A stretch of DNA of 64,000 bases from Gluconobacter sphaericus NBRC 12467 (GTDB lineage: Bacteria; Pseudomonadota; Alphaproteobacteria; Acetobacterales; Acetobacteraceae): the NCBI RefSeq assembly GCF_006539125.1, contig NZ_BJMK01000003.1:140525-204524 (forward strand). Reading direction: 5' to 3'. Of this stretch, positions 55,882-64,000 are shown one piece after another (positions within the stretch are counted from its first letter, which is position 1; every line of letters begins with the position of its first letter). The notes under the pieces are model-generated. The model was given only the letters and a program-made list of their open reading frames with translations, had not been told where the DNA came from and searched no databases. Made by a program: the position numbers and the translations under genes.

Positions 55882-56541
55882 TCAGCGCACCGTGTAATAG
55901 CTGAGGCGGCGTTCGATCCACGCCTGTGCGATCTGGAGAACTGTGGTGATCGCCAGATAGAGAATGCCGGTTGCGACCATCACTTCCGTCACCTTGAATG
56001 TTACGGAATAGATGCTCTGGGCGGTCAGCATCAGATCCGGCACGGCAATGACGGACACAAGCGACGAATTTTTGATAAGTGTGATGGCCTGTCCGACATA
56101 AGGGGGCAATGCGGGTTTGAGCGCCTGTGGCAGCACGATGCGGCGCATGATCTGAAAAGGCGCAAGACCAACTGCGGCTGCCGCTTCGGCCTGTCCTGAT
56201 GGGACGGATTGGATGGCGGCGCGGAAAATTTCGGAGAAATAGGCTGCGGAATTGAGGCCGAGCGTCAGGATGCCAGCGCTCCATGGGTCAAGACGGAAGC
56301 CGCTCTGGGGGACGGCATAATAGACTGCGAAGAGCTGAAGCAGCAGAGGCGTTCCCCGCAGAATCCAGACATATCCCCAGGCTAGGAGTGAGATGGCGCG
56401 CACCGACGACAGGCGTGCCAGCGCAATACACAGCCCGAGGCAGGTGGCCATAACCAGCGCCGCCATGCTGATTTCGAGCGTGACGCCGCAGGCCTGGAGG
56501 AGGCGCGGCATGATATGGGCGACGAAATGCCAGTTCACCAC
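55882..56541 (-). CDS. Polar amino acid ABC transporter permease (HisM/GlnP type)
   Basis: 219 residues, about five membrane helices. [23 protein letters not shown] and the coupling motif [26 protein letters not shown] are characteristic. It presumably works as a homodimer since only one permease gene is present. One base separates it from the ATPase gene. Confidence 0.93.
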   Translation of the reverse strand: MVNWHFVAHIMPRLLQACGVTLEISMAALVMATCLGLCIALARLSSVRAISLLAWGYVWILRGTPLLLQLFAVYYAVPQSGFRLDPWSAGILTLGLNSAAYFSEIFRAAIQSVPSGQAEAAAAVGLAPFQIMRRIVLPQALKPALPPYVGQAITLIKNSSLVSVIAVPDLMLTAQSIYSVTFKVTEVMVATGILYLAITTVLQIAQAWIERRLSYYTVR

Positions 56542-56546
56542 GGATT

Positions 56547-57314
56547 TCAGGCCCCGAACCAGTGATCGGACAAGGATTTGGCCTGACCGTCCGCTCGTCT
56601 GGCGCGGATCTGTTCTGAGACGGCAGCTGCAAGTGTTTCGGAGCCGGATGGCAGTATCATTGCCAGAGGATGAGGATCGATTTCACGTCCGACGAGCTTG
56701 AGGGGCACCTGCTGCTGTCTGATGGCATATTGCGCGCCGCCACATCCGACGATCCCGGCGTCCAGTCGGCCAGACATGACATCCATGATAATGTCAGGCA
56801 GACCCGGATAGGAGCGTAGTGTGCCGGGTTTGGCCTGATTATGAGCCACGTCCTCAAGAATGCTGCCGGATGCGACGCCAATGGTCAGTCCGTGCAGGTC
56901 TTCGACTTCATGAATGGTGTTGTTGTCAGCCCGTACGATCACCGCAGCGGAATCGGTGCAGTAAGGCTCTGAAAAAACGAAGCTGGCCTTACGCTCCGGG
57001 GTGACCCGGACGGCGCTCATGACAGCGTCATACTGGCCAGCCATCAGGCCGGGGAGGATTCCGCTCCAGGATAGGTAGGAGAAACGCGGCTCAACACCAA
57101 GGCCTTTGCAGATCAGCCGGGACCATTCGAGATCGAAACCTGTAAGGGTTCCGTCAGCGTCCAGAAAACTATAGGGCGCATTGGCTCCTGTTGTCGCGAT
57201 GCGCATGAAGCCCTGCTGGCGTACACTCTCCAGAGTTGATGCGTGGGCTCTCCCAATCAGGGATGTTCCGGCAACGGTTAGCATTCCGGTCAGCAGGGAG
57301 CGACGATGCATCAT
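56547..57314 (-). CDS. Polar amino acid ABC transporter substrate-binding protein
   Basis: 255 residues of the SBP_bac_3 family. Signal peptide MMHRRSLLTGMLTVAGTSLIGRAHA; then IATTGANAPYSFLDADGTLTGFDLEWSRLICKGLG, the ligand-binding arginine region VRVTPERKASFVFSEPYC and SGRLDAGIVG. It binds an amino acid-like solute. First gene of the binding protein-permease-ATPase-enolase-superfamily unit. Confidence 0.93.
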   Translation of the reverse strand: MMHRRSLLTGMLTVAGTSLIGRAHASTLESVRQQGFMRIATTGANAPYSFLDADGTLTGFDLEWSRLICKGLGVEPRFSYLSWSGILPGLMAGQYDAVMSAVRVTPERKASFVFSEPYCTDSAAVIVRADNNTIHEVEDLHGLTIGVASGSILEDVAHNQAKPGTLRSYPGLPDIIMDVMSGRLDAGIVGCGGAQYAIRQQQVPLKLVGREIDPHPLAMILPSGSETLAAAVSEQIRARRADGQAKSLSDHWFGA

Positions 57315-57386
57315 GATTTTCCTCAGCGATGATAAGGACTGGGGAGCACTGCGGAGAGTGCTCTCCGGAACCGGGCGTGTTGTGGT

Positions 57387-58919
57387 TTAGTGACGTCCGT
57401 TGACGAGGTAGAACGGCTCCGAAATATCGAGGTGATCAAGCATCTTGCGGTGCCAGTCATGGAAATAGGGACGCAGTTTGGCGAGTGCGGAGATGCGCTC
57501 GGGTGTTGCGGCCTTCGTCTCGTGATGTTTCACGTAGCTGCGGATCTCACCATATAGCCCCTCGACATCAATGGTCTGGAACTTGCGGTCACGGATCACA
57601 ATGCGGCCGTTGACAATGACATCGCGGACGTCCTGTCCCTTTCCGCGCCACAGGAGCAGGTCTGGGATGGAAAGATTTTCCGAAGTCCAAGGATCGTGTA
57701 GCATGGAACCCGTCTCCATGACTGCGAGGTCAGCAGCTGCGCCGACTTGAAGCGTTCCGTGGTTCTGCTCGAAACCCAGTGTCCGTGCGGCGTTTGTTGT
57801 TCCCATGGACAGGATCTGGCCTGATGTCAGGGGAGGCATTTCCGCAAGATCGAAGCCCGGAACACGCGAGAGCATGGCCGACATCCGCAGTTCCATAAGG
57901 ACGTCATCATCATCGTTCAGGGATTTATCGTCGATGCCGAGAGCAACGTTGATGCCCTTGCGCATCATGTACCAGACCGGGGAAATGCCATTGCGGACAT
58001 GCAGGTTGCAGGAGCCATGATGCGTCGTACTGGCACCGCGCTCGGCGATGAGGTCGATGTCTTTTTCAGACAGCCAGACGGCGTGACCCAACGTGGTATT
58101 AGGCCCCAGAAGACCGATGCGGTCCAGATGTTCCACGAGAGAGCAGCCGAAGGTCTTGATGCTCCAGGCGCGCTGATGAGGTGTCTGGAGTGTATGAATA
58201 TGGATCGGGGTGCCGCCGTGGGAATTGGCGCTGTCGCGGATTCGGGTGAAGAATTCGTCAGTGGAGCCGTGCGCCCAGGAAGGTCCGTGGAGAACCCTGC
58301 TCATCGGGGTGTCTTCCTCGCGGTGTAAGGTCTCGAAGAGATCGAGATAGCCGTCTGCAATCGCGCGTGCATCATAGCGTGTCATTGGCAGGACGAAATC
58401 GTGCAGCTCCGCTGGAAGGGTCTTCAGGAAGTCCCCTTCATCAATGCAGAATCGGTTGCGGTCACGAACTGCTGGCGAATAAGCCAGACGGATACCGGTT
58501 TCGCGATAGCTGTTGATGGCCTGACGGGCCTGTTCGAGCGCTTTGGGGCCTTCATCGTTCCACCCGGTGTGATGGATCGTGGTGCAGCCGCCCCGCAGAT
58601 GACGAACCGCTGAAAGAGCGGAGCACAGATCGTTCGGCAGATAGACCATAGCTGACCAGTCGAGAAAAGCGTTCTCGAGGTAGTCGTAAAGCACGCCCTT
58701 CTGGATGGGCGACAGGCCACGGCCATGTGAATGGGCGTCGATCAGACCCGGCATGACGAGCGAGGTTCCATCGCCGATGACATTGGCAGCAGGATATTTC
58801 GACTGCATCTCGGTCCAGGAACCGAATTCCTTGATTGTCTCGTTTTCGATACAGATTGCCGCATCCTTCAGGATCGTTCCGGTATCGATGATGACGTGGC
58901 CACCCCTCACAAGCAACAT
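57387..58919 (-). CDS. ATZ/TRZ-type metal-dependent amidohydrolase
   Basis: 510 residues. Metal ligands typical of the ATZ/TRZ-SsnA group are visible: H63 and H65 in LIDAHSHGRG, a histidine in IHIHTLQTPHQ, one in LGHAVWLSEKD, and the aspartate in VALGIDDKSLNDDDD. Such enzymes deaminate or dechlorinate heterocycles or hydrolyse cyclic amides. The carboxy end (about 60 residues beyond the barrel) is longer than usual. It is upstream of the ABC unit on the same strand and probably takes in what the importer carries. Confidence 0.85.
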   Translation of the reverse strand: MLLVRGGHVIIDTGTILKDAAICIENETIKEFGSWTEMQSKYPAANVIGDGTSLVMPGLIDAHSHGRGLSPIQKGVLYDYLENAFLDWSAMVYLPNDLCSALSAVRHLRGGCTTIHHTGWNDEGPKALEQARQAINSYRETGIRLAYSPAVRDRNRFCIDEGDFLKTLPAELHDFVLPMTRYDARAIADGYLDLFETLHREEDTPMSRVLHGPSWAHGSTDEFFTRIRDSANSHGGTPIHIHTLQTPHQRAWSIKTFGCSLVEHLDRIGLLGPNTTLGHAVWLSEKDIDLIAERGASTTHHGSCNLHVRNGISPVWYMMRKGINVALGIDDKSLNDDDDVLMELRMSAMLSRVPGFDLAEMPPLTSGQILSMGTTNAARTLGFEQNHGTLQVGAAADLAVMETGSMLHDPWTSENLSIPDLLLWRGKGQDVRDVIVNGRIVIRDRKFQTIDVEGLYGEIRSYVKHHETKAATPERISALAKLRPYFHDWHRKMLDHLDISEPFYLVNGRH

Positions 58920-59417
58920 GTCGCGCTCCGTATAAATCTGTGTTCCGCAAAACCGGCGCCCTGATAGGCAGGATACCCTGGTAGCCAGACCTGTAAGGCC
59001 AGCTCATGCTTATAACGAAAGAACGAATACCATCTACTGATATGGATTCGAATCCGAACTGATTGCAGGCAATCTCTCTACTCGCTTGCTGAAGCTCACC
59101 CTAATCAAACCTGAATTCGACTAAAACCTTTGAAATTCGTAGGGTGGTGTAAGGTTTCGAATAATCGCAAATCATTGAAATATATACTTTTCTGGTCAGG
59201 TTTTCATGCTGTTTGTGGGGGAGCTATCACGAGACGATATAGCGCTGCTGATCTCCTAATAACCAATTTGTTGCCGCCTCAAATATTCGGATGCTTATAT
59301 CATCACGAAACGGAAACATTTTCGCGTTGCTTAATATCGCTGCACGGCATCGCCTCCTAGGAGAGCGATACTTACAGTAAAGCACGCGATCATCATGGTA
59401 TTATAGGGAGCAGAGCG
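58920..59417. promoter_or_regulatory. 498-base divergent control region
   Basis: It separates the leftward amidohydrolase-ABC unit from the rightward TonB receptor unit and is AT-richer than its surroundings. It contains the perfect palindrome GGATTCGAATCC at 59044-59055. The sequence near 59391-59417 (ATAGGGAGCAGAGCG) supplies a ribosome site for the receptor. No open frame or RNA gene was convincing. Confidence 0.5.
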
Positions 59418-61829
59418 ATGAGACACTGGTCAGCTGCACGAATACTGCTTCTGTCTACGACGGGTCTGATTTACGGAGCTGGTACCGTAGCGTATGGAGC
59501 GGACATCAAGAGCAGGCATTCAACGCCGGTATCCGCCTCTCAGCCACAGGCAAAAGCAGGAAAGCCGAAGGCGGCCAAAGGCGGGGCCAGGAAGCCGAAA
59601 AGCGTTGATGCCAAGGGTGATATCGAAGCGATTGCCGTGCATACGCATCGACAGAGCGGCGGTGGCCTGCTGTCCATGACTAAGGATATCCGCTCTTCGG
59701 TCGCAACGACCCGTGCTTTTATTGAGACGCAACCGGCTACAGCCAATCCCGAACAGCTGATGGCGATGCAGCCGGGAGCGGTTGTGGCGACGCAGGATCC
59801 CTATGGTATCGAGCCGGGAAACATCACGGTCCGTGGTCTGAACAACAATGAGATCATCTGGCTGTACGAGAATTCTCCGATCACCAATGATGGTACATTC
59901 TATCCTCAGGAAGCGGTGGATGCGCTGAACCTTGAGGAAGTCCGGCTTAGCCCTGGATCAACCAGCTTCGATCTGCCGGGTTCCAATGGCGCTGCGGGTA
60001 CGATCCGCATGGCTTTGCATAATCCAGAGCATAAGCTGGGAGCGTCAACCAATATTACCTATGGCGCCCATAATACCCGTCAGGTTTATGGTCGTATTGA
60101 TACGGGTGATATCGGGAATACCGGGGTGCGTGGATTTGTGTCCTATTCCAACTTTGTTGGTGATGACTGGCGCGGTCCGGGTCATAACTGGCGCGAGCAC
60201 GTGGACGCCAAGTTTATCAAGGACTGGCAGGGTGGGCACCGGACGACCCTTGCAGTGGAATGGACCAAGCTTAATTTCCAGCTCGAGCGTCCTCCAACTA
60301 TGTCTGCGTGGAATACCTACGGTAAGAATTACAATTATACGAGCAAATTTACGCCGGGTGATACCAACTATTACAAGCTGCACCAGAATGTCTATCAGGG
60401 CATGTTTGCGACCCTGAACCAGCATTTTGCGCTCTCCCGTAACCTTGCCCTGGATGTTGACCCGTATCTCTACTGGGCAGAAGCAGCCATTCCGGGGGCG
60501 ATGAACCTGTCTGCGTCTTCGGCCTATCAGGGCACGCAGAAGATCTCGGGGCTTCAGCTTGAGACAGGAAATGGCTCTACGGCCAATTCGGCACTGTTGT
60601 ATGCCAATTCACCAGCGCTTTTCATGCGTTCGGGTATCAATGCGAAGCTTGAATGGAAAATTGGCGAGCATAACCGTCTGGTTTTCGGAGATTGGTATGG
60701 CTTTACAGAGCAGTCACAGGCAGGTCAGTTCAACTATCTAAATGCTTCTGGCAGCCCCAAGAGCCTGTGGGGCAGTACTTCCTCGGCCGTATATCTGCCG
60801 AACGGAAAGCTCTATAATTTCTCTGACGTGCTCAACCGCATTCAGACGAACCAGATTTTCTTGGGCGATCGTGCCTCCTATCTGAATCACCGTCTTTCGC
60901 TTGAGGCTGGTTTTAAATATCTGTTCTATCGTGCGCAGGATTTCAACCGCATTCCCGGCGTGACCTATAACATCAACAACAACCAGACAGCTCCGATGCC
61001 GAGCATTGGTGCGCGGTATGATTTCAATGACGAGCATGAGATCTTTATGGATGCGGGTGTGAACTCCCGTGTTCCGGATCCGAGCCAGATTGCGGACTCC
61101 GTCAGTGCCAGCACGGGCAAGATTACGGGGCGGGCATCCCGCGACCAGAAGATCGAAACGTCGATCATAGAGGAACTTGGCTATCGCTATAGCGGCAAGC
61201 TGATCAACGCCCAATTGACGCTTTTCAACTATAACTTCACGAACCGTCAGGTTCAGACAGTTGTTGTTCAGAATGCAGGTCTGGTTACGCAGTATGTCAA
61301 TGCTGGTGGTCAGACAAGCCGGGGTGCGGATGTCTCGGTTGGAACAACGCCGTTTCACCACTTCTCCGTTTTTGCATCGGGTGAATACCTGCATGCAACG
61401 ATTGACAACAACATTCCGACCCAGGGTACATATCTCCGGACTGCTGGAAATACGGCTACGGGTTCTCCGACATGGACGGCTAACCTTGGTGTAAACTATA
61501 ATGACAGCCGGATATTTGGTAATATTCAGATGCATTATGTATCAAGTCAGTATTCGACGTTTATGGATGACGAAAAAATTCCCGGGTTCAAGACGGTTGA
61601 TATGACTCTGGGTTATCGTCTGCCGAAAATTGGTCCGGTCAAGGCGCCCAAAATTCAGCTCAATCTCGTCAATCTGACAAACAATCACTATCTGGCCGGA
61701 ATCTACAGCACGCAGTTCAATGCAAAATCTGCACGTGCCATGAACGGATCGACAGTCGCTGGCTCGGCTCCGCTTTACATCATCGGGGCTGGTTTTACGG
61801 CGATGTTCTCCTTCTCTGCGGCGCTTTAA
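59418..61829 (+). CDS. TonB-dependent outer membrane receptor
   Basis: 803 residues. Signal peptide ends near VAYGADIKS; a Lys/Ala-rich extension (AGKPKAAKGGARKPK) precedes a TonB-box-like IEAIAVHTH at about 70. The plug shows VATQDPYGIEPGNITVRGLNNNEIIWLYE and LSPGSTSFDLPGSNGAAGTIRM; the barrel ends in FTAMFSFSAAL. It would import the ligand of the catabolic cluster across the outer membrane, using the ExbBD-TonB motor. Codon use is noticeably less GC-rich than the housekeeping genes. It heads a unit with the aldolase and dihydroorotase-like genes. Confidence 0.88.
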   Translation: MRHWSAARILLLSTTGLIYGAGTVAYGADIKSRHSTPVSASQPQAKAGKPKAAKGGARKPKSVDAKGDIEAIAVHTHRQSGGGLLSMTKDIRSSVATTRAFIETQPATANPEQLMAMQPGAVVATQDPYGIEPGNITVRGLNNNEIIWLYENSPITNDGTFYPQEAVDALNLEEVRLSPGSTSFDLPGSNGAAGTIRMALHNPEHKLGASTNITYGAHNTRQVYGRIDTGDIGNTGVRGFVSYSNFVGDDWRGPGHNWREHVDAKFIKDWQGGHRTTLAVEWTKLNFQLERPPTMSAWNTYGKNYNYTSKFTPGDTNYYKLHQNVYQGMFATLNQHFALSRNLALDVDPYLYWAEAAIPGAMNLSASSAYQGTQKISGLQLETGNGSTANSALLYANSPALFMRSGINAKLEWKIGEHNRLVFGDWYGFTEQSQAGQFNYLNASGSPKSLWGSTSSAVYLPNGKLYNFSDVLNRIQTNQIFLGDRASYLNHRLSLEAGFKYLFYRAQDFNRIPGVTYNINNNQTAPMPSIGARYDFNDEHEIFMDAGVNSRVPDPSQIADSVSASTGKITGRASRDQKIETSIIEELGYRYSGKLINAQLTLFNYNFTNRQVQTVVVQNAGLVTQYVNAGGQTSRGADVSVGTTPFHHFSVFASGEYLHATIDNNIPTQGTYLRTAGNTATGSPTWTANLGVNYNDSRIFGNIQMHYVSSQYSTFMDDEKIPGFKTVDMTLGYRLPKIGPVKAPKIQLNLVNLTNNHYLAGIYSTQFNAKSARAMNGSTVAGSAPLYIIGAGFTAMFSFSAAL

Positions 61830-61914
61830 GCAGAGAAGATTTTTCCATGACATGCGGGATATCGTTTTCATTCTGGAAAGGGACCGATATCCTATCGTTA
61901 CAGAGCACAGGAAT

Positions 61915-62676
61915 ATGACTATGACACAGAATGCAGCGTCCATTACGTCCACAGGCTTATCCGTCCGGCAGGAGCTGGCGGCGATCTTCCGTATCCTGGC
62001 TCATTTCCGGATGACGGACCTGATTCATACTCATGCCTCGGCCCGGATCAAGGATCGTGATGGTGCACTGCTGATCAACCGGTATAACCTGCTGTTTGAT
62101 GAAGTTACCGCTTCCAACCTGATCGAAATCGACGAAGCCGGTGTGCCGTTCCCTGAGTATCAGGATGCGGACATTAATGACGCCGGCTGTAACATTCACA
62201 GCGCAATTCACGAAGCGATGCCGGAAGTTGGGTTTGTGATTCATACGCATACACGCGCCGGTGCTGCTGTTTCCGCCCAGAAGCACGGCCTGTTGCCTAT
62301 CAGCCAGCAGGCCATGATGTTTGATGGTGCCGTTGGGTATCATGAGTTCGAAGGCTTTGTGCTGTCGCATGAAGAGCGAGGTCGTCTTGTTGCTGATCTT
62401 GCGGATAACAAGGTGCTGATCCTGCGCAATCATGGTCTGATCGCAGTTGGCAACAATGCTGCTGAAGCTCTCAACCGGATTTATAATCTGGAGCGGGCCT
62501 GTGAAATTCAGGTTGCCGCGCTGGCAGGGAATCCTGAACTGGTGACGCCACCGATGGATATCCAGAACCGTATGGGCAGGCAGGCCGTGACGCCCAAGCA
62601 ACTCCATATTGAAAAAATGGGTTGGGACGCATGTCTGCGCATGATTGACCGGCAGGATATCAGCTATCTGCTTTGA
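61915..62676 (+). CDS. Class II aldolase/adducin-family protein
   Basis: 253 residues from the ATG at 61915 (AGGAAT upstream). Zinc-site features of the family: LIHTHASARI near the start, VIHTHTRAGAAVSA with H-x-H, and the later histidine in LRNHGLIAVG. It is either an aldolase cleaving a phosphorylated or free hydroxy acid, or a decarboxylase or related lyase. The family is broad and the substrate is not visible. It lies 85 bases after the receptor gene and 10 bases before the hydrolase gene. Confidence 0.85.
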   Translation: MTMTQNAASITSTGLSVRQELAAIFRILAHFRMTDLIHTHASARIKDRDGALLINRYNLLFDEVTASNLIEIDEAGVPFPEYQDADINDAGCNIHSAIHEAMPEVGFVIHTHTRAGAAVSAQKHGLLPISQQAMMFDGAVGYHEFEGFVLSHEERGRLVADLADNKVLILRNHGLIAVGNNAAEALNRIYNLERACEIQVAALAGNPELVTPPMDIQNRMGRQAVTPKQLHIEKMGWDACLRMIDRQDISYLL

Positions 62677-62686
62677 GGGCTCATCA

Positions 62687-64000
62687 ATGCATTATGATCT
62701 GCTACTGCGGGGCGGGACGGTCGTCACACCCCAGAGTCGCTATGTCGCGGATATTGCGTGTCGGGACGGCAGGATCAGCACTATTGGAGACCTTCGTACG
62801 GCTACGGCGGATCAGGAGGTGGACTGCCGGAACCTGACCGTGCTTCCGGGGCTGATTGATCCGCATGTTCATCTTCGGGACCCAGGTGATCCGGCAGTCG
62901 AGAATTTCAGCGATGGAACACGGGGGGCAGTTCTGGGAGGGATTACGACTCTCTTTGATATGCCTAACACTGCGGAACCCGTAACGGATCTTCCGACGCT
63001 CACGAAAAAGATTGCTTCCGTGCACGGGCAGATCTGGTGTGATGTCGGCCTGTATATCGGGGCGACCAAGCGGAACGCGCTCGAGCTTGAGACACTCGAG
63101 ACGCATGATGCGGTCTGTGCCATCAAGCTGTTTCTGGGTTCATCCCGGGGCGATATGCTTGTGGATGACGACGAGAGTGTAGAGCGCATTATGCGCCATG
63201 GGCGTCGGCGTATCTGTTTTCACTCCGAAGACCATGACCGGCTTCAGAAGCGCAGGGCGATGTACCAAGAGGGGGAGCCGCATCGCCTCCACGCGGAATG
63301 GCATGATGTGGAATGCGCCTTCCTTGGAACACGACGCCTGACAGCACTTGCGGTCGAAACAGGACGTCCGATTCATATTCTTCATGTCTCGACAGCGGAG
63401 GAACTGGAGTATCTCAAGGCTTATCGCCATCTCGTGACGACCGAGATTCTGGTCAATCACCTGACGCATGTCGGGCCGGAAATCTATAACCGGCTGGGTG
63501 GTCTTGCCGTCATGAATCCGCCGATCCGTGACCAGTTTCATCATGACGCGATCTGGAAAGCCGTGCGGGAAGGGAGGGTAGACTGCATTGGTTCGGACCA
63601 TGCGCCACATCCCCTCGAAGCCAAGATGAGGCCATGGCCAGCCACAGCGGCAGGTCTGACGGGTGTGCAGACGTTAGTGCCAGTCATGTTGGATCATGTG
63701 TCGGCTGGTCGCCTGTCACTTGAACAGATGGTGCAGCTCATGTCCGCTGGACCGGCAAGGGTCTATGGTTTGCGTAACAAGGGCCATATCATACCTGGCT
63801 ATGATGCTGACTTTACCATCGTGGACATGACAGCGCAGCGGACCATCACGACGGATTGGATTGTATCTCCATGTGGGTGGACGCCATTTGACGGCCATGA
63901 GTGCACAGGGTGGCCGATTATGACGGTTGTGCGCGGAGAAATTGTCATGCGTGATGACGAGGTTATAGGAGAGGCAAGCGGGCGTTGTGCGTCCTTCTCG
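62687..64000 (+). CDS. Dihydroorotase/hydantoinase-family amidohydrolase (runs off the window)
   Basis: At least 438 codons; no stop before the end, but the protein is near full length. Metal ligands are H60-x-H62 and D65 in DPHVHLRDPG, the carbamylated lysine K147 (CAIKLFLGS), H179 (CFHSED), H233 (ILHVST) and D304 (IGSDHAPH). R64 in the HLRDPG motif and NPPIRD are dihydroorotase-like carboxylate-binding features rather than those of a typical D-hydantoinase. It opens a cyclic ureide to an N-carbamoyl amino acid, the substrate type of the carbamoylase at 51.6 kb. Confidence 0.85.
   Translation, partial: MHYDLLLRGGTVVTPQSRYVADIACRDGRISTIGDLRTATADQEVDCRNLTVLPGLIDPHVHLRDPGDPAVENFSDGTRGAVLGGITTLFDMPNTAEPVTDLPTLTKKIASVHGQIWCDVGLYIGATKRNALELETLETHDAVCAIKLFLGSSRGDMLVDDDESVERIMRHGRRRICFHSEDHDRLQKRRAMYQEGEPHRLHAEWHDVECAFLGTRRLTALAVETGRPIHILHVSTAEELEYLKAYRHLVTTEILVNHLTHVGPEIYNRLGGLAVMNPPIRDQFHHDAIWKAVREGRVDCIGSDHAPHPLEAKMRPWPATAAGLTGVQTLVPVMLDHVSAGRLSLEQMVQLMSAGPARVYGLRNKGHIIPGYDADFTIVDMTAQRTITTDWIVSPCGWTPFDGHECTGWPIMTVVRGEIVMRDDEVIGEASGRCASFS

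Noticed and set aside
59044..59060. Possible attachment-site copy of the tRNA-Tyr T-arm (TTCGAATCC)
   Set aside because: Only nine bases match the tRNA 3' region and they form part of a palindrome; too short for an att core, and no integrase is nearby.

Overview
The window is chromosomal DNA of an acetic acid bacterium, most like Gluconobacter. Evidence: moderately high GC, a membrane PQQ-linked dehydrogenase of the glucose/quinate type, several TonB-dependent receptors, an RpoH-type sigma factor, gap-pgk without a visible complete lower glycolysis, and a remnant of an IS5-type transposase. Assignments rest on reading translations and motifs by eye; no database search was run.

Layout. 0-1.6 kb: the N-terminal part of a PAS-GGDEF protein and a PiuC-type Fe(II)/2OG hydroxylase. 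1.7-7.3 kb: a three-gene heavy-metal RND efflux operon (outer membrane factor, adaptor, pump). 7.3-10.6 kb: a long porin with an N-terminal coiled coil and a YbeM-like amidase. 10.6-14.5 kb: a TonB-dependent receptor lying between decayed coding sequence. 14.5-17.2 kb: a DUF4405 membrane protein and an exbB-exbD-tonB operon under a Fur-type box that shares an identical 17-mer with the box beside the hydroxylase. 17.4-21.8 kb: yjdM, a SulP transporter, an SDR, an ArsC-like thioredoxin-fold protein and a GAF-Fis regulator. 22.2-25.6 kb: the PQQ dehydrogenase plus an outer-membrane channel, a quiA/quiX-like pairing. 25.7-29.1 kb: a PLP class V enzyme, an Lrp regulator and an amino acid permease. 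29-39.4 kb: mostly housekeeping genes (gap, pgk, rpoH, an RluD-type synthase, an OYE reductase with its ArsR regulator, an RlmB-type methyltransferase), with an odd membrane-anchored XseA-like protein and a frameshifted tspO.

A tRNA-Tyr at 39.46 kb is followed by a decayed IS5-family transposase; from there on the window is accessory. 40.5-44.7 kb holds a nitroreductase, an MFS transporter broken at a T9 run, and an SDR/alpha-hydroxy-acid dehydrogenase pair. 44.9-64 kb is a dense catabolic cluster: an FAD oxidoreductase coupled to a peptide-type ABC importer, an N-carbamoyl-D-amino acid hydrolase, a hydantoin racemase, an Asp/Glu racemase, an enolase-superfamily enzyme coupled to a polar amino acid ABC importer, an ATZ/TRZ-type amidohydrolase, a TonB receptor, a class II aldolase and a dihydroorotase/hydantoinase that runs off the end.

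Together the last 20 kb read as a complete route for taking up and opening a cyclic ureide or carbamoyl-amino acid: receptor, two inner-membrane importers, ring-opening hydrolase, racemases and carbamoylase. This functional reading is inference. Three homopolymer runs sit in coding sequence (G8 near the start of the GGDEF gene, G9 in tspO, T9 in the MFS gene); the last two break the reading frame and could be phase-variable, decayed or sequencing errors.
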